From positions 1 to 51,440 of the forward strand of contig JAAWQR010000016.1 of NCBI GenBank assembly GCA_022800625.1: a DNA stretch of 51,440 bases, read 5' to 3'. A model generated the notes under the pieces. The model did no database searches, had not been told where the DNA came from, and saw only the letters and a program-made list of their open reading frames with translations. This document shows, piece after piece, positions 41,949 through 51,422 of this stretch. The position numbers and the translations under genes are program-made. The DNA is from Clostridiales bacterium. Lineage in GTDB: Bacteria > Bacillota > Clostridia > Oscillospirales > CAG-272. The first letter of the stretch is position 1; each line of letters starts with the position of its first letter.

Positions 41949-43016
41949 TTAAAGATGCACGATCTCACCGGTTGCAGATGACTTGAATGCGGCTTCAATA
42001 ACACGGAGAACCATTCTTACCTGATCGTGGTGAACGAGCATCTCATCATTTCCGTCAATGGTGTCAAGCATATTCTTATAAAGCTTTGCCCAATCCTGCT
42101 CATACTTCATTCCGTCATCGGGATACTCCACTCTTGTAAGATCTTCATTCAGGCGAACCTGATTTCTTACATAAGCTCCGTCCTTGCCGTAAACATCGGC
42201 GGGAAGCTCTTCCCATTCTGATTTCCTTGAGTATCTGATTGTTGCCTTTTCAGCATACAGCTCATCTACCCACATAACGCCTGTATCGCCGTATACTGCA
42301 AAACGAGGGGAGGGAGCAAGGAATGAACCTGCAACCGTAACTCTTGCTTTAACACCGCTTTTAAATGTCATTTCAATGACTGAACGGTCGTCTACTTCTT
42401 TATTCTTTTCGCATCTGAGATCAGCATAAACGCTCTTCACAGGCTCGTCAAACAGATAAACAAGCTGGTCTAGCAGATGTACGCCCCAGTCGTAGAGAAT
42501 TCCGCCCGCGTGGTCCTCAAAAGCTCTCCAGCCAAAGAGAGTTCCGCCGCAGAATGTGCTCTCTATGTTGTATATTTTGCCGAGCCTTCCGCTCTCTATC
42601 ACATGCTTTACCATTAGGAAATCTCTGTCAAAGCGTCTGTTCTGATGAATAAAGAGATAGCGGTCTGTTTTCTTTGAGGTTTCAACCATTTTGTCAAATT
42701 CACCCGGCGACATAGCTGCCGGTTTTTCACAAATAACATGCTTTCCTGCCTCAAGCGCACGGCATGTCATCTCGCAGTGAAAGTTGTTGGAGCATGCAAC
42801 GACTACAATATCAAACTCATCGCTTGCAAGAAACTCTTCAAGATTATCATAAGCTTTCATTCCGCGCTCGGCTGCTGTCTCACGGCGGCATTCGCGAAGA
42901 TCATATACCGCAACAGGGGCGAGATCGTCGCAAACGTCATGTCTGTCATCAGCTACCTGCCAGTGATAGCCGCCGCCCATTTCTCCGTATCCGATATAAC
43001 CTATTCTGTGTTTCAT
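41949..43016 (-). CDS. Gfo/Idh/MocA-family NAD(P)-dependent oxidoreductase
   Basis: 355 residues. The Rossmann start is GYIGYGEMGGGYHW, followed by VVVACSNNFHCEMTCRALEAGKHVICEKPAA (the EKP lysine) and GGILYDWGVHLLDQLVYLFDEPVKSVYADL (the catalytic GxxxDxxxH region). It oxidises or reduces a sugar or inositol-type hydroxyl. Begins near the VanZ pair, but a CCGCTTAAGCGG hairpin and AAAGG site lie before its own start. Fits the sugar isomerases on the facing strand. Confidence 0.92.
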   Translation of the reverse strand: MKHRIGYIGYGEMGGGYHWQVADDRHDVCDDLAPVAVYDLRECRRETAAERGMKAYDNLEEFLASDEFDIVVVACSNNFHCEMTCRALEAGKHVICEKPAAMSPGEFDKMVETSKKTDRYLFIHQNRRFDRDFLMVKHVIESGRLGKIYNIESTFCGGTLFGWRAFEDHAGGILYDWGVHLLDQLVYLFDEPVKSVYADLRCEKNKEVDDRSVIEMTFKSGVKARVTVAGSFLAPSPRFAVYGDTGVMWVDELYAEKATIRYSRKSEWEELPADVYGKDGAYVRNQVRLNEDLTRVEYPDDGMKYEQDWAKLYKNMLDTIDGNDEMLVHHDQVRMVLRVIEAAFKSSATGEIVHL

Positions 43017-43073
43017 TAATAATTTACCGTACCTTTCTGCCGCTTAAGCGGCGACAGATAAATATATTTTATC

Positions 43074-44867
43074 TTATTCGCTGTCCTCGTCTTTTATAAC
43101 GCGGATTCCAAGCTCGTCAAGCGTTTTGGGATCGGCATGAGCAGGGCACTTAGACAGAAGTTCTGACGCATTTTGTACCTTCGGGAACGCAATAACGTCG
43201 CGAATATCCTCAAGACCGAGCAGGAGACATACAAGTCTGTCAAGTCCGAAAGCAAGACCGCCGTGCGGAGGTACGCCGTACTTAAAGGCTTCAAGGAGGA
43301 ATCCGAATTTTTCTTCAGCTTCAGCTTCGCCGATTCCAAGGGCTTCAAACATCTTCGTCTGAAGCTCAGTTGTATGTATTCTGATCGAACCTCCGCCGAG
43401 CTCCGTGCCGTTGAGAACGATGTCGTATGCTCTTGCGCGGACAGCTCCGGGATCGCTTTCAAGAAGCGGGATATCTTCTTCAAAAGGCATTGTGAATGGA
43501 TGATGCTTTGCGTAGAAGCGTCCGTCATCTTCGCTGTACTCGAGAAGCGGGAATTCCGTTACCCACAGGAAATTGAACTTATTCTTGTCGATCATGTTCA
43601 TCTTTTTTGCAACGTGAACACGCAGTGCACCGAGCGCATCATATACAACGGTATTTTTATCCGCAACGATCAGAATAAGGTCGCCTGCTCCGGCATTCAT
43701 TGCATTTGTAACGGCGTTGAGCTCGTCTTCGCTCATAAATTTGGCGAATGATGAGGAGATCTGACCGTCTGCGTTTTTGTACCATGCAAGACCTTTAGCA
43801 CCGTATGTTTTTACAAATTCTACGAGCGCGTCTATTTCTTTTCTCGACATTGAAGCGCCTCCCGGAACTGTGATTCCGCGTACCGAACCGCCGTTTTCAA
43901 CGGCATTCGTAAATACGCCGAAGCCGCAGTTCTTTACTGCATCTGAGATATTCGTAAGCTCCATGCCGAAACGGGTATCGGGTTTGTCAGAACCGAAGCG
44001 ATCCATAGCTTCAGCATATGTGATACGCTTGAACGGAGTTTCAAGCGGCATGTGCATGAATTCATCAAAGAGGCGCTTTATAAAGCCTTCGTTGAGAGCT
44101 ATGATATCGTCCTCGTCTGCAAATGAAAGCTCAAGGTCGATCTGTGTAAATTCAGGCTGTCTGTCAGCTCTGAGGTCTTCGTCACGGAAGCAGCGCGCTA
44201 TCTGAAAGTATCTGTCAAATCCCGAATACATCAAGAGTTGCTTGTAAAGCTGTGGAGACTGAGGAAGAGCATAAAATTTGCCGTTGTGGACGCGGCTCGG
44301 TACGAGGTAATCGCGTGCTCCTTCAGGAGTAGGCTTTATAAGATTCGGTGTTTCGATATCGATAAAGCCGTTCTCGGCAAAATAATCGCGTGCAATCTTT
44401 ACGATCTCAGAACGTGCTATGATGTTGTTCTGAAGATCGGGACGGCGAAGGTCAAGATATCTGTGCGTCAGTCTCAGTTCAGGCTTAACGTCGCTGTTTT
44501 CAACGATTGCAAAAGGCGGAGTCTGTGCTGTAGCTAAAATTTTAAAGCGGTCAACAGCGATCTCGACCTCACCTGTAGCCATGTTCGGGTTTATTGCTCC
44601 CTCACCGCGTGAGCGGACGATTCCCGATGCCGCAATCACATATTCAGCACGGACTCCGAACGCGTTGTCAAATATTGCTTTGTCCGTGTCTGCGTCAAAG
44701 GCAAGCTGAACGATACCTGTGCGGTCTCTCAGATCGATGAATATGAGACTTCCGAGGTCTCTCTGGCGCTGACACCAGCCGAGAACATTTACCCGCTGGC
44801 CGATAAGCTCTGCGTTCAGCGTTCCGCAATAGTGAGTTCTTTTATCTGATTTTTCAAATGAAGCCAT
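43074..44867 (-). CDS. aspS: Aspartate--tRNA ligase
   Basis: 597 residues from ATG 44867-44865 (MASFEKSDKRTHYCG), one base after the hisS stop with AAGGAT upstream. OB-fold anticodon domain (GQRVNVLGWCQRQRDLGSLIFIDLRDRTG), class II motif 2 (YFQIARCFRDEDLRADRQPEFTQIDLELSF), a bacterial GAD insert (~285-420) and motif 3 (GLAFGLDRLVCLLLG). Charges tRNA-Asp. Operon with hisS, as in most Firmicutes. Confidence 0.97.
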   Translation of the reverse strand: MASFEKSDKRTHYCGTLNAELIGQRVNVLGWCQRQRDLGSLIFIDLRDRTGIVQLAFDADTDKAIFDNAFGVRAEYVIAASGIVRSRGEGAINPNMATGEVEIAVDRFKILATAQTPPFAIVENSDVKPELRLTHRYLDLRRPDLQNNIIARSEIVKIARDYFAENGFIDIETPNLIKPTPEGARDYLVPSRVHNGKFYALPQSPQLYKQLLMYSGFDRYFQIARCFRDEDLRADRQPEFTQIDLELSFADEDDIIALNEGFIKRLFDEFMHMPLETPFKRITYAEAMDRFGSDKPDTRFGMELTNISDAVKNCGFGVFTNAVENGGSVRGITVPGGASMSRKEIDALVEFVKTYGAKGLAWYKNADGQISSSFAKFMSEDELNAVTNAMNAGAGDLILIVADKNTVVYDALGALRVHVAKKMNMIDKNKFNFLWVTEFPLLEYSEDDGRFYAKHHPFTMPFEEDIPLLESDPGAVRARAYDIVLNGTELGGGSIRIHTTELQTKMFEALGIGEAEAEEKFGFLLEAFKYGVPPHGGLAFGLDRLVCLLLGLEDIRDVIAFPKVQNASELLSKCPAHADPKTLDELGIRVIKDEDSE

Positions 44868-44868
44868 C

Positions 44869-46173
44869 TTAGTTATCCTTTCCGGATGCCTGTTCGGCAA
44901 GTACGTCAAATTTTTCCGATGCCGAGATAAAATCAGCCGTATCGGATATTTTAATCTCGGTTTGCTCGCTGTTTTCCATCTTTTTAATGACTGCTCGTCC
45001 CGAATCTATTTCAGAATCGCCGAGGATTAAAGTATATTTCGCGCCGATCTTATCGGCATATTTCATCTGAGCTTTAAGGCTGCGTCCCATAACGTCGCAT
45101 TCCGCCTTTATGCCGTTTCTGCGAAGAGAAGTAGTAATTTTGTTGGCTTCTAAAATCGCACGCTCTCCGAGCGAGGCTATGTACAGAGCAGGAGGCTGCG
45201 GTGACGGAAGCTTAACTCCCGATTGCTCAAGTGCGAGAAGCAGACGCGTGATACCCATTCCGAATCCGATACCGGGTTGGGACGGTCCGCCGAGCTGTTC
45301 CATCAGACCGTCGTATCTTCCGCCTCCGCAAACGGTGCTTTGAGCGCCGATGCCGTCGCAGATGAATTCAAAAACAGTTCTTGTATAGTAGTCAAGACCG
45401 CGAACTATGTGCGTGTCGATCTCATACGGAATTTCAGCAGAATCGAGCATAGCCTTGAGAGATGTCATGTGTTCTTCGCATTCAGGGCACAGATTGTCGA
45501 TAGATTTCGGAGCAGTTTCAGCAATTTTCTTACAGTCGGGATTTTTGCAGTCAAGAATCCTGAGCGGATTTGTTTCAAGTCTTGAACGGCAAGTGTCGCA
45601 CAGCTTGTCGCTGTTTTCTCTCAGGTATTTAACGAGCTTTTCTCTGTAAGCAGGGCGGCACTCGGGGCATCCTATTGAATTTATATGCAGAGATACGCCG
45701 CGCACGCCAAGCTCGCGCAGGAGCGTGTCTGCAAGTGATATTACCGTAAAATCAGCAGCGGCATTTTTTGCGCCGAACATTTCAATTCCGAATTGAAAAA
45801 ATTCGCGGCTGCGTCCCGCCTGAGGCTTTTCGTACCTGAAGCAGTTGATCAGATAATAATATTTGAGCGGCATCGGATCGGAATTTTTTCCGTTTTCGAT
45901 AATTGCACGAACGACTGAAGCCGTTCCTTCCGGACGAAGGGCAAAAACAGTCCCGTCTTTATCGCTGAAAGTGTACATTTCTTTTTGAACAACATCGGTC
46001 GTGTCGCCGACTCCGCGCTTAAAAAGACCTAATTCTTCAAAGGTGGGAGTGCGGATTTCGGAGAAACCGAATCTCGAAGAAATATCGCGCATTTTGTTTT
46101 CAATATATACCCATGCGTCCGATTCGGGTGAGAGAATATCCATAGTGCCTCTCGGCTTTTTTATCTTGTCCAT
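44869..46173 (-). CDS. hisS: Histidine--tRNA ligase
   Basis: 434 residues from ATG 46173-46171 (MDKIKKPRGTMDI), GGAGG five bases upstream; the longer frame has no better site. Motif 1 and 2 regions are ALRPEGTASVVRAI and YLINCFRYEKPQAGRSREFFQFGIE; the histidine loops are RGLDYYTRTVFEF and GGGRYDGL; motif 3 GIGFGMGITRLLLAL; anticodon domain at ~325-420. It carries a four-cysteine cluster (CRSR..CKNPDCKK..CPEC) found in some clostridial HisRS. No T-box leader is seen. Confidence 0.97.
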   Translation of the reverse strand: MDKIKKPRGTMDILSPESDAWVYIENKMRDISSRFGFSEIRTPTFEELGLFKRGVGDTTDVVQKEMYTFSDKDGTVFALRPEGTASVVRAIIENGKNSDPMPLKYYYLINCFRYEKPQAGRSREFFQFGIEMFGAKNAAADFTVISLADTLLRELGVRGVSLHINSIGCPECRPAYREKLVKYLRENSDKLCDTCRSRLETNPLRILDCKNPDCKKIAETAPKSIDNLCPECEEHMTSLKAMLDSAEIPYEIDTHIVRGLDYYTRTVFEFICDGIGAQSTVCGGGRYDGLMEQLGGPSQPGIGFGMGITRLLLALEQSGVKLPSPQPPALYIASLGERAILEANKITTSLRRNGIKAECDVMGRSLKAQMKYADKIGAKYTLILGDSEIDSGRAVIKKMENSEQTEIKISDTADFISASEKFDVLAEQASGKDN

Positions 46174-46265
46174 TAAACCTCCGGTCAGTATCTGCGGCGG
46201 CATACAGAATTAAGATTTGCGTCGTCACGTTACCTGACTTATAAATTTTGCTATTAATAAATATA

Positions 46266-46294
46266 AGTATATCAAAATAATGATAAATAATCAA
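46266..46294 (-). promoter_or_regulatory. Promoter of hisS-aspS
   Basis: Minus-strand TTGATT (46294-46289), 17 bases, TATACT (46271-46266), about 95 bases before the hisS start. Confidence 0.7.
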
Positions 46295-46338
46295 GACTGA
46301 AAAGCGATTTTTGAACCTTAGCGGCACAAAAACATACG

Positions 46339-46383
46339 AAAAGCTGTCTCCGAATATTCATAAGGCATTCAGAGACAGCTTTT
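46339..46383 (-). terminator. Terminator of the glycosidase gene
   Basis: AAAAGCTGTCTC (46339-46350) pairs with GAGACAGCTTTT (46372-46383), with an additional GAAT/ATTC inside; a minus-strand TTTT ending follows the glycosidase stop. Confidence 0.85.
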
Positions 46384-46397
46384 AGGTTAACTTTTAA

Positions 46398-47903
46398 TTA
46401 TACGTTTATTGTTTCATGAGTTCCGTTCCAAACGATCTCAACCGTAATCGGGCGGTCGCTTTTGATGTGAACAACAGGTTTCTCATCTGCCGAGCTGCGC
46501 GATTCGCAGATAAGCTCAACCGTAGCGTCGCCGAGAGGATAGTTCGTTATTCCGTGACGGTCGGTGCAGTTGATATTCCATGTGATCTTCTTTCCCATGG
46601 CATCGGGAATAATTCCGAACACGTACTCAAAGAGTATTGAAATCGGTGCAAGTCCCGTCCAGCCCACAAAATCGTCTTTTGCGTTGCCGTGAGCCGCAAA
46701 TTCGGGAGAATAGTTTTCCCAAAGAGTATCGGTTTCGGTGAATACCTTTTCTACCGTGTTGAGATAATCGCACGCGATTTCATATGCAAGCTTGTTATAT
46801 CCGTATTTGCCGAGACCTGAGAGCACCATGTAGTTGGTCGGTGCCCAAACGCCGCCTTTCCAGTATCCGCCTGTTTCACCCTTGTATCCGACAGCATCTG
46901 CGGAAAGTGCAGGCACTCTGGTCGGTCTCTTGAATTCTTTCTCATTGTCAAGGTGAGCTATAAAGCGTTCGCGTCTTTCTTCGGGAACAAGACCTGCAAG
47001 AAGCGTCCAATATGCGCCTACACTCTTAACTCCCGTGGTTTTGCCGTCTCGCAGAGTATCGTAATAGAATGCGTCATCTTCGCTCCACATTTTATTGTTT
47101 ATAGTGGCTGCAAGCATTTTATGCTCATCGCGAAGCCACTCTGCTTCATCTTCACGTCCGAGAATCTTAGCCATCTCGATAAGGATCTCGGCGCTTAAAT
47201 ACTGCTGAGCGCAAGCGTCTATCCAACTCATGAATCCATGAGAAACAAGCTCATGATATCCCGGCTGCTGTCTTGGCTGATTGTCCATTCCGCACGCAAG
47301 ACCGCAGCTCCAGTAGCTTCCGTCAGGCCATGATCTGTTCAGCTGAAGCCACTTGTGGTATGCGCAAAGAGGATCAAATACACGTGAGAGACGCTCTGTA
47401 TCGTTTGTTGACTTAAAGTATTCCCACTCTGCCCACGGCATTACGTTCGGTCCTGTTGATGCAGGATCGTCACGTGAGAATTGCTCGGAGCCGTCGCGTT
47501 CGTCTATCTCGCGGCAGATAAATCCGTCAATATGCTGATGAGAATAAAAGTTGTCGAGAGTTCTCTGAAAGTTAAATGCACGGCTTCCGTATTTTCCGAA
47601 CATAAGAATGAATGACGAATCCCACATGAAGAGATAACCGTTAAAAGCCGTATCGATAAAGTTTGAAACAAATCTTGCTTCATCATTTGCTGCACGGAGG
47701 TTTCCGAATGCAAGCTTCCAAGCCTTATCGTAGCATTTTATCATTTCGGGATGTGTGTCCCAAATCGGACGGGGAAGTTTGTCTTTCGCTTCCTCATATG
47801 TCGGGAGCTTTTCGTTCTGTGCCTCCATCGTCAAAAATGTGTTCTTGTTGACTGTTTCATTTTCTGCTGAAAACATATTCCAGCTTGATCTGAATTTTCC
47901 CAT
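46398..47903 (-). CDS. GH63/trehalase-like (alpha,alpha)6-barrel glycosidase
   Basis: 501 residues, no signal peptide, so intracellular. FMWDSSFILMFGKYGSRAFN, DGFICREI, ASTGPNVMPWAEWEYF, DNQPRQQPGYHELVSHGFMSWIDACAQQYLSAEILIEMAKILGREDEAEWL and GGYWKGGVWAPTNYMVLSGL are the MGH1/GH63 and GH37-type barrel segments. It probably hydrolyses an alpha-glucoside or related mannoside. A C-terminal beta segment (~430-501) completes it. Single gene. Confidence 0.85.
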   Translation of the reverse strand: MGKFRSSWNMFSAENETVNKNTFLTMEAQNEKLPTYEEAKDKLPRPIWDTHPEMIKCYDKAWKLAFGNLRAANDEARFVSNFIDTAFNGYLFMWDSSFILMFGKYGSRAFNFQRTLDNFYSHQHIDGFICREIDERDGSEQFSRDDPASTGPNVMPWAEWEYFKSTNDTERLSRVFDPLCAYHKWLQLNRSWPDGSYWSCGLACGMDNQPRQQPGYHELVSHGFMSWIDACAQQYLSAEILIEMAKILGREDEAEWLRDEHKMLAATINNKMWSEDDAFYYDTLRDGKTTGVKSVGAYWTLLAGLVPEERRERFIAHLDNEKEFKRPTRVPALSADAVGYKGETGGYWKGGVWAPTNYMVLSGLGKYGYNKLAYEIACDYLNTVEKVFTETDTLWENYSPEFAAHGNAKDDFVGWTGLAPISILFEYVFGIIPDAMGKKITWNINCTDRHGITNYPLGDATVELICESRSSADEKPVVHIKSDRPITVEIVWNGTHETINV

Positions 47904-48084
47904 TCGTTACTCCGTTTCCTCGCTGTACGACGAAATTTGATACTTTTTGTTTTTGCGAATGCTGTATTACACCAAACTTTTAAGCATTTGCATAATTTAT
48001 TTGAAGTATATCAAATTATCTCATTATTGTCAATGGAAAACGGATACTTTGGGAAAATATATTTGTTAATGAAGCAGCTTCACA

Positions 48085-48843
48085 TTATTTCTCAGTTGAT
48101 TCGTCTTTTCTTTGTTCTTCATTTTCCGAAGGAGCAGAGCGCTTGTTTTCGAGTATCCTTTTTCTGAGAGCGCCGAGCGCATCTGAGAGACCTCCCGTAT
48201 TATCTATAAGACCGCACTTTACAGCGTCAACACCATCTAACAGTGTACCTGTATCGGTTGCAATCTGATCGGTTTTAAGAAGCATAGCTCGCAGTTCTTC
48301 TTCTTTAATATGCGAATGGTCTACGATGAAGTTTACGATTCTGTCCTGCATTTTTTCAAAGTAATAGTAGGTCTGCGGCGCACCTACCACAGTTCCGCTG
48401 ATCCTCACGGGATGTATCGTCATAGTGGCTGACGGAACAATGAACGATTCCGAAGCTGATACGGCAAGCGGCACGCCGATCGAATGCCCGCCTCCGAGAA
48501 CGAGAGATACTGTCGGCTTTGACATGCTTGCGACCATCTCGGCGATAGCAAGTCCTGCTTCAACATCTCCTCCCATCGTGTTCAGCACGATCAGCATTCC
48601 GTCGATTTCCGAGCTTTCTTCAATTGATACAAGAAGCGGTATGATGTGCTCGTATTTTGTAGCCTTTTGTCCTTCTCCGAGAAGATAATGCCCCTCTATC
48701 TGACCTATGATTGTCAGGCAGTGAATGGTGCAGTCATCGCCTTTTGATATTACGCCGCCGCTTTTTATAATATATTCAAGCTGCTCTCCTGCTTCTTCTC
48801 CGCCGATCTTCAGGTTTTCGCTTTTACTTTCTTTTTCTGACAT
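48085..48843 (-). CDS. TepA/YmfB-like Clp-family serine protease
   Basis: 252 residues. ClpP fold with DGMLIVLNTMGGDVEAGLAIAEMV, the catalytic Ser121 in GGGHSIGVPLA and His144 in MTIHPVRISG, and a C-terminal charged tail. YmfB/TepA proteins are ClpP relatives made without a ClpX partner and linked to sporulation or secretion. The gap to the glycosidase start (47904-48084) has no gene. Confidence 0.9.
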   Translation of the reverse strand: MSEKESKSENLKIGGEEAGEQLEYIIKSGGVISKGDDCTIHCLTIIGQIEGHYLLGEGQKATKYEHIIPLLVSIEESSEIDGMLIVLNTMGGDVEAGLAIAEMVASMSKPTVSLVLGGGHSIGVPLAVSASESFIVPSATMTIHPVRISGTVVGAPQTYYYFEKMQDRIVNFIVDHSHIKEEELRAMLLKTDQIATDTGTLLDGVDAVKCGLIDNTGGLSDALGALRKRILENKRSAPSENEEQRKDESTEK

Positions 48844-49053
48844 AGCTTTAATGTATCCTCCGCCTTATTTTTCATGTTCAAATTTTCTGACTGTGTTTAT
48901 TTTTCTCACAAAATGCAGAACTTATGCAAATATAATTATGCGGCAATAGGTGTTAATTAAAACTTTATTATCATATTTTGCGTGAAAAATACCTTAAAGC
49001 ATGATAAAATATAAAGGATGACCTGATAAATGTACATTAAAGGGAGAAAAGCC

Positions 49054-49866
49054 GTGAAAAATATTAAATACTTATCCAATATACACACTCATACAATTCT
49101 TTCCGACGGAGTAGGAACGCTTGAAGAAAATATAGAGACTGCGATATCAAAAGGGTTTGTCTCTCTCGGAATTTCCGACCACAGCTATACGTCATACGAT
49201 GAAGAAACGGGAATTGATAAGGATTCAGAGGAGAGCTACGCGGAAAAGATTCGTGAGGCGAAAAAAAAATATGCAGATAAGATAGAACTGTTCTGCGGCA
49301 CTGAGCTTGACAGTTTTTCAACCGTAAAGCGGGAATTGTACGATTATGTAATATGTTCTGTACACGCCTTAAAAATCGGTGATAATTTTTATTCGGTAGA
49401 TTATTCGGAAGAAATACAGGATAAAATTATAGCGGAACAGTTCGGCGGAGATGTGAAAAGCTTTGCGAAAACTTATTATAATTCGCTTGCAGAGCACGTC
49501 ATGAAAAATTCCCCCGATGTTGTCGGACATTTTGATCTCATTACAAAATACGGAAATATCGATGAGAGCGATTCCGAATACAGGCGAATTGCAATTGACG
49601 CTCTGTATAAGTGCGCCGAGTCGTGCAGCTTATTTGAGGTTAACACGGGAGCTATGGCGAGAGGGTATAGAAGCTCGCAGTATCCTGCTGAATTTTTGCT
49701 TGAAGAGATACTGAAAATAGGCGGAAGCGTTATCGTTACCTCAGATTCGCACCGTCCCGAGCAGCTTGATTTTGCATTTGACAAAACCTACGATGTGCTC
49801 AGGAAAATAGGGTTTACAAGTGTAAAAAGGCTGACAAAAGACGGATTTGTCAGCGATTCTATCTGA
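49054..49866 (+). CDS. PHP-domain phosphatase (histidinol-phosphatase-like)
   Basis: 270 residues from GTG 49054, with GGGAG seven bases before it; ATG 49030 would place that site inside the gene. Metal motifs: IHTHTILSDG, LGISDHSY, CGTELDSF, VICSVHAL, VVGHFDLITKYG, FEVNTGA, SDSHRPEQL, in HisK order. It dephosphorylates histidinol phosphate or a related ester. No other his genes are here, so a different substrate is possible. Confidence 0.88.
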   Translation: MKNIKYLSNIHTHTILSDGVGTLEENIETAISKGFVSLGISDHSYTSYDEETGIDKDSEESYAEKIREAKKKYADKIELFCGTELDSFSTVKRELYDYVICSVHALKIGDNFYSVDYSEEIQDKIIAEQFGGDVKSFAKTYYNSLAEHVMKNSPDVVGHFDLITKYGNIDESDSEYRRIAIDALYKCAESCSLFEVNTGAMARGYRSSQYPAEFLLEEILKIGGSVIVTSDSHRPEQLDFAFDKTYDVLRKIGFTSVKRLTKDGFVSDSI

Positions 49867-49914
49867 AAAAGATGGCTTAATGTGAATGTTAGACGGAAAT
49901 TTTCCGTGTTTTAC

Positions 49915-49943
49915 TTCCATTTCGGTGTGAGATTTGCTATAAT
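49915..49943 (+). promoter_or_regulatory. Promoter of the CapA-like gene
   Basis: TTCCAT (49915-49920), 17 bases, TATAAT (49938-49943). The -35 is weak. Confidence 0.5.
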
Positions 49944-49998
49944 ATAGCGAAAGCATGTTGTCCGTTAAAATCAGGACAGCGGCTGTATGGAGACTGTT

Positions 49999-51402
49999 AT
50001 GAACAATAATTACAACATGAATTACGGCAGAAGAAAACAAAATGCCCCGCACAGAAGTCCGAATAAAAAAAGCAGGTTTCCGTTTGGTATGCTGTTTATA
50101 TCAATGCTTGCCATAACGGCTGTGTTTGCGGTAATATGGGCAGCGGCGCTGAGAAACAGTTCACCGAGCGCAAAGCCGTCCGATGCAGTAGGCACAGTCC
50201 AAAACTCTGAGGACGGTACGCTTCCAACAGATTCGGGGAATGTTGTCGATCCGAACGGATATACTGAAATGACTCTTCTCAGTACCGGAGATTTGATGTA
50301 TCACTCCCCTCAGATCGAGGCAGCATATAACAGTGCTGACGGAACTTATGATTTTTCTCAGACTTTTAAATATATCAGGGAAGTGGTGGCTGATGCGGAT
50401 TATTCGGTGATAAACTTTGAAACGACGCTTGCAGGGAGTGAATATGAATACAGCGGATGGCCTACTTTCAATTCTCCCGATGAGGGATTTGAAGCGGTAC
50501 TTGATGCAGGATTCGACATGATGCTTTTTGCGAATAATCACTGCTATGATAAGAAGCTTCCCGGTGTGCTCCGAACGATCAAAATGTTTGAGAACGCAGG
50601 CGTTGATTATGTCGGCGCTAAGGCTAATACGTCTGATAAGACATATAAGAATGTTACGGTCAACGGTATAACGCTTGGAATCCTCAACAGCACTGACGAC
50701 CTGTCATACGGTGCAACGGGAACGCGAACGGTGAACGGTATCACGCTTGACTCAGGTGATCTTGATCATCTTGATGTATTTAACCTGAGCCTTCTCGATC
50801 AGTTTTATGCTGAGACTGCAAAACGGATCAAATCTCTTCGAGACGGCGGCGCCGAGCTTATAGTATACTATATCCATTGGGGAAATGAATACAGTCTTGA
50901 ACACAATGAGACGCAGGCGGCGATGGCTAAAAAACTTTGCGATCTCGGAGTTGACGTTATAATCGGCGGACATCCTCATGTTGTGCAGGATGCGGAGATA
51001 ATCACATCGAGCACCGATCCGTCGCATAAGACACTTTGTTTTTATTCTCTCGGAAACTTTGTTTCAAATCAAAACAGACTGACGCTCGGAGATACTGCAA
51101 ACAAGGAATACACGGAAAACGGACTTATGGTCAAGCTGACAGTACGCAAATATAATTCCGGCGAGTGCTTGGTGACAAATGTTGAGACTATTCCGCTTTG
51201 GGTGCACAGATACAGAGATACAGCAAAAATGAACTATATAGTAATTCCTCTTGAATCGGCTCTTGCGGATCCTTCCGCATTCGGACTTTATGACAGCAGT
51301 TTCGGTATTACTAATGCAAAATCGGCGCTGCAAATGACAAACGCCACGCTCGGCGGAATCTGTGAAGCATTTGCAGGGGCAGTATCGCTGCCTGTTAAAT
51401 AA
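49999..51402 (+). CDS. CapA-family (poly-gamma-glutamate capsule) metallophosphatase-like protein
   Basis: 467 residues from ATG 49999 (GGAG six bases upstream). Membrane anchor at ~32-52 (FGMLFISMLAITAVFAVIWAAAL), Ser/Asp-rich linker, then the CapA domain: LLSTGDLMYHSP, SVINFETTLAGS, DMMLFANNHCYDKKLPGVLRTIKMFENAGVDYVGA, IVYYIHWGNEYS, GVDVIIGGHPHVVQDAEII and FYSLGNFVSNQ carry the metal ligands. Its other polyglutamate genes (capB, capC) are absent, so the role is uncertain; it is probably a surface phosphatase. Confidence 0.92.
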   Translation: MNNNYNMNYGRRKQNAPHRSPNKKSRFPFGMLFISMLAITAVFAVIWAAALRNSSPSAKPSDAVGTVQNSEDGTLPTDSGNVVDPNGYTEMTLLSTGDLMYHSPQIEAAYNSADGTYDFSQTFKYIREVVADADYSVINFETTLAGSEYEYSGWPTFNSPDEGFEAVLDAGFDMMLFANNHCYDKKLPGVLRTIKMFENAGVDYVGAKANTSDKTYKNVTVNGITLGILNSTDDLSYGATGTRTVNGITLDSGDLDHLDVFNLSLLDQFYAETAKRIKSLRDGGAELIVYYIHWGNEYSLEHNETQAAMAKKLCDLGVDVIIGGHPHVVQDAEIITSSTDPSHKTLCFYSLGNFVSNQNRLTLGDTANKEYTENGLMVKLTVRKYNSGECLVTNVETIPLWVHRYRDTAKMNYIVIPLESALADPSAFGLYDSSFGITNAKSALQMTNATLGGICEAFAGAVSLPVK

Positions 51403-51422
51403 ATTTATATAATAAAGAAAGA

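Noticed and set aside
43173-43751. 192-codon plus-strand frame inside aspS
   Set aside because: It is antisense to a conserved core gene; the composition follows the opposite strand's codon structure.
46204-46338. T-box riboswitch upstream of hisS-aspS
   Set aside because: The leader is only about 95 bases after the predicted promoter, and no T-box sequence (TGGNACCGCG) or antiterminator is seen.
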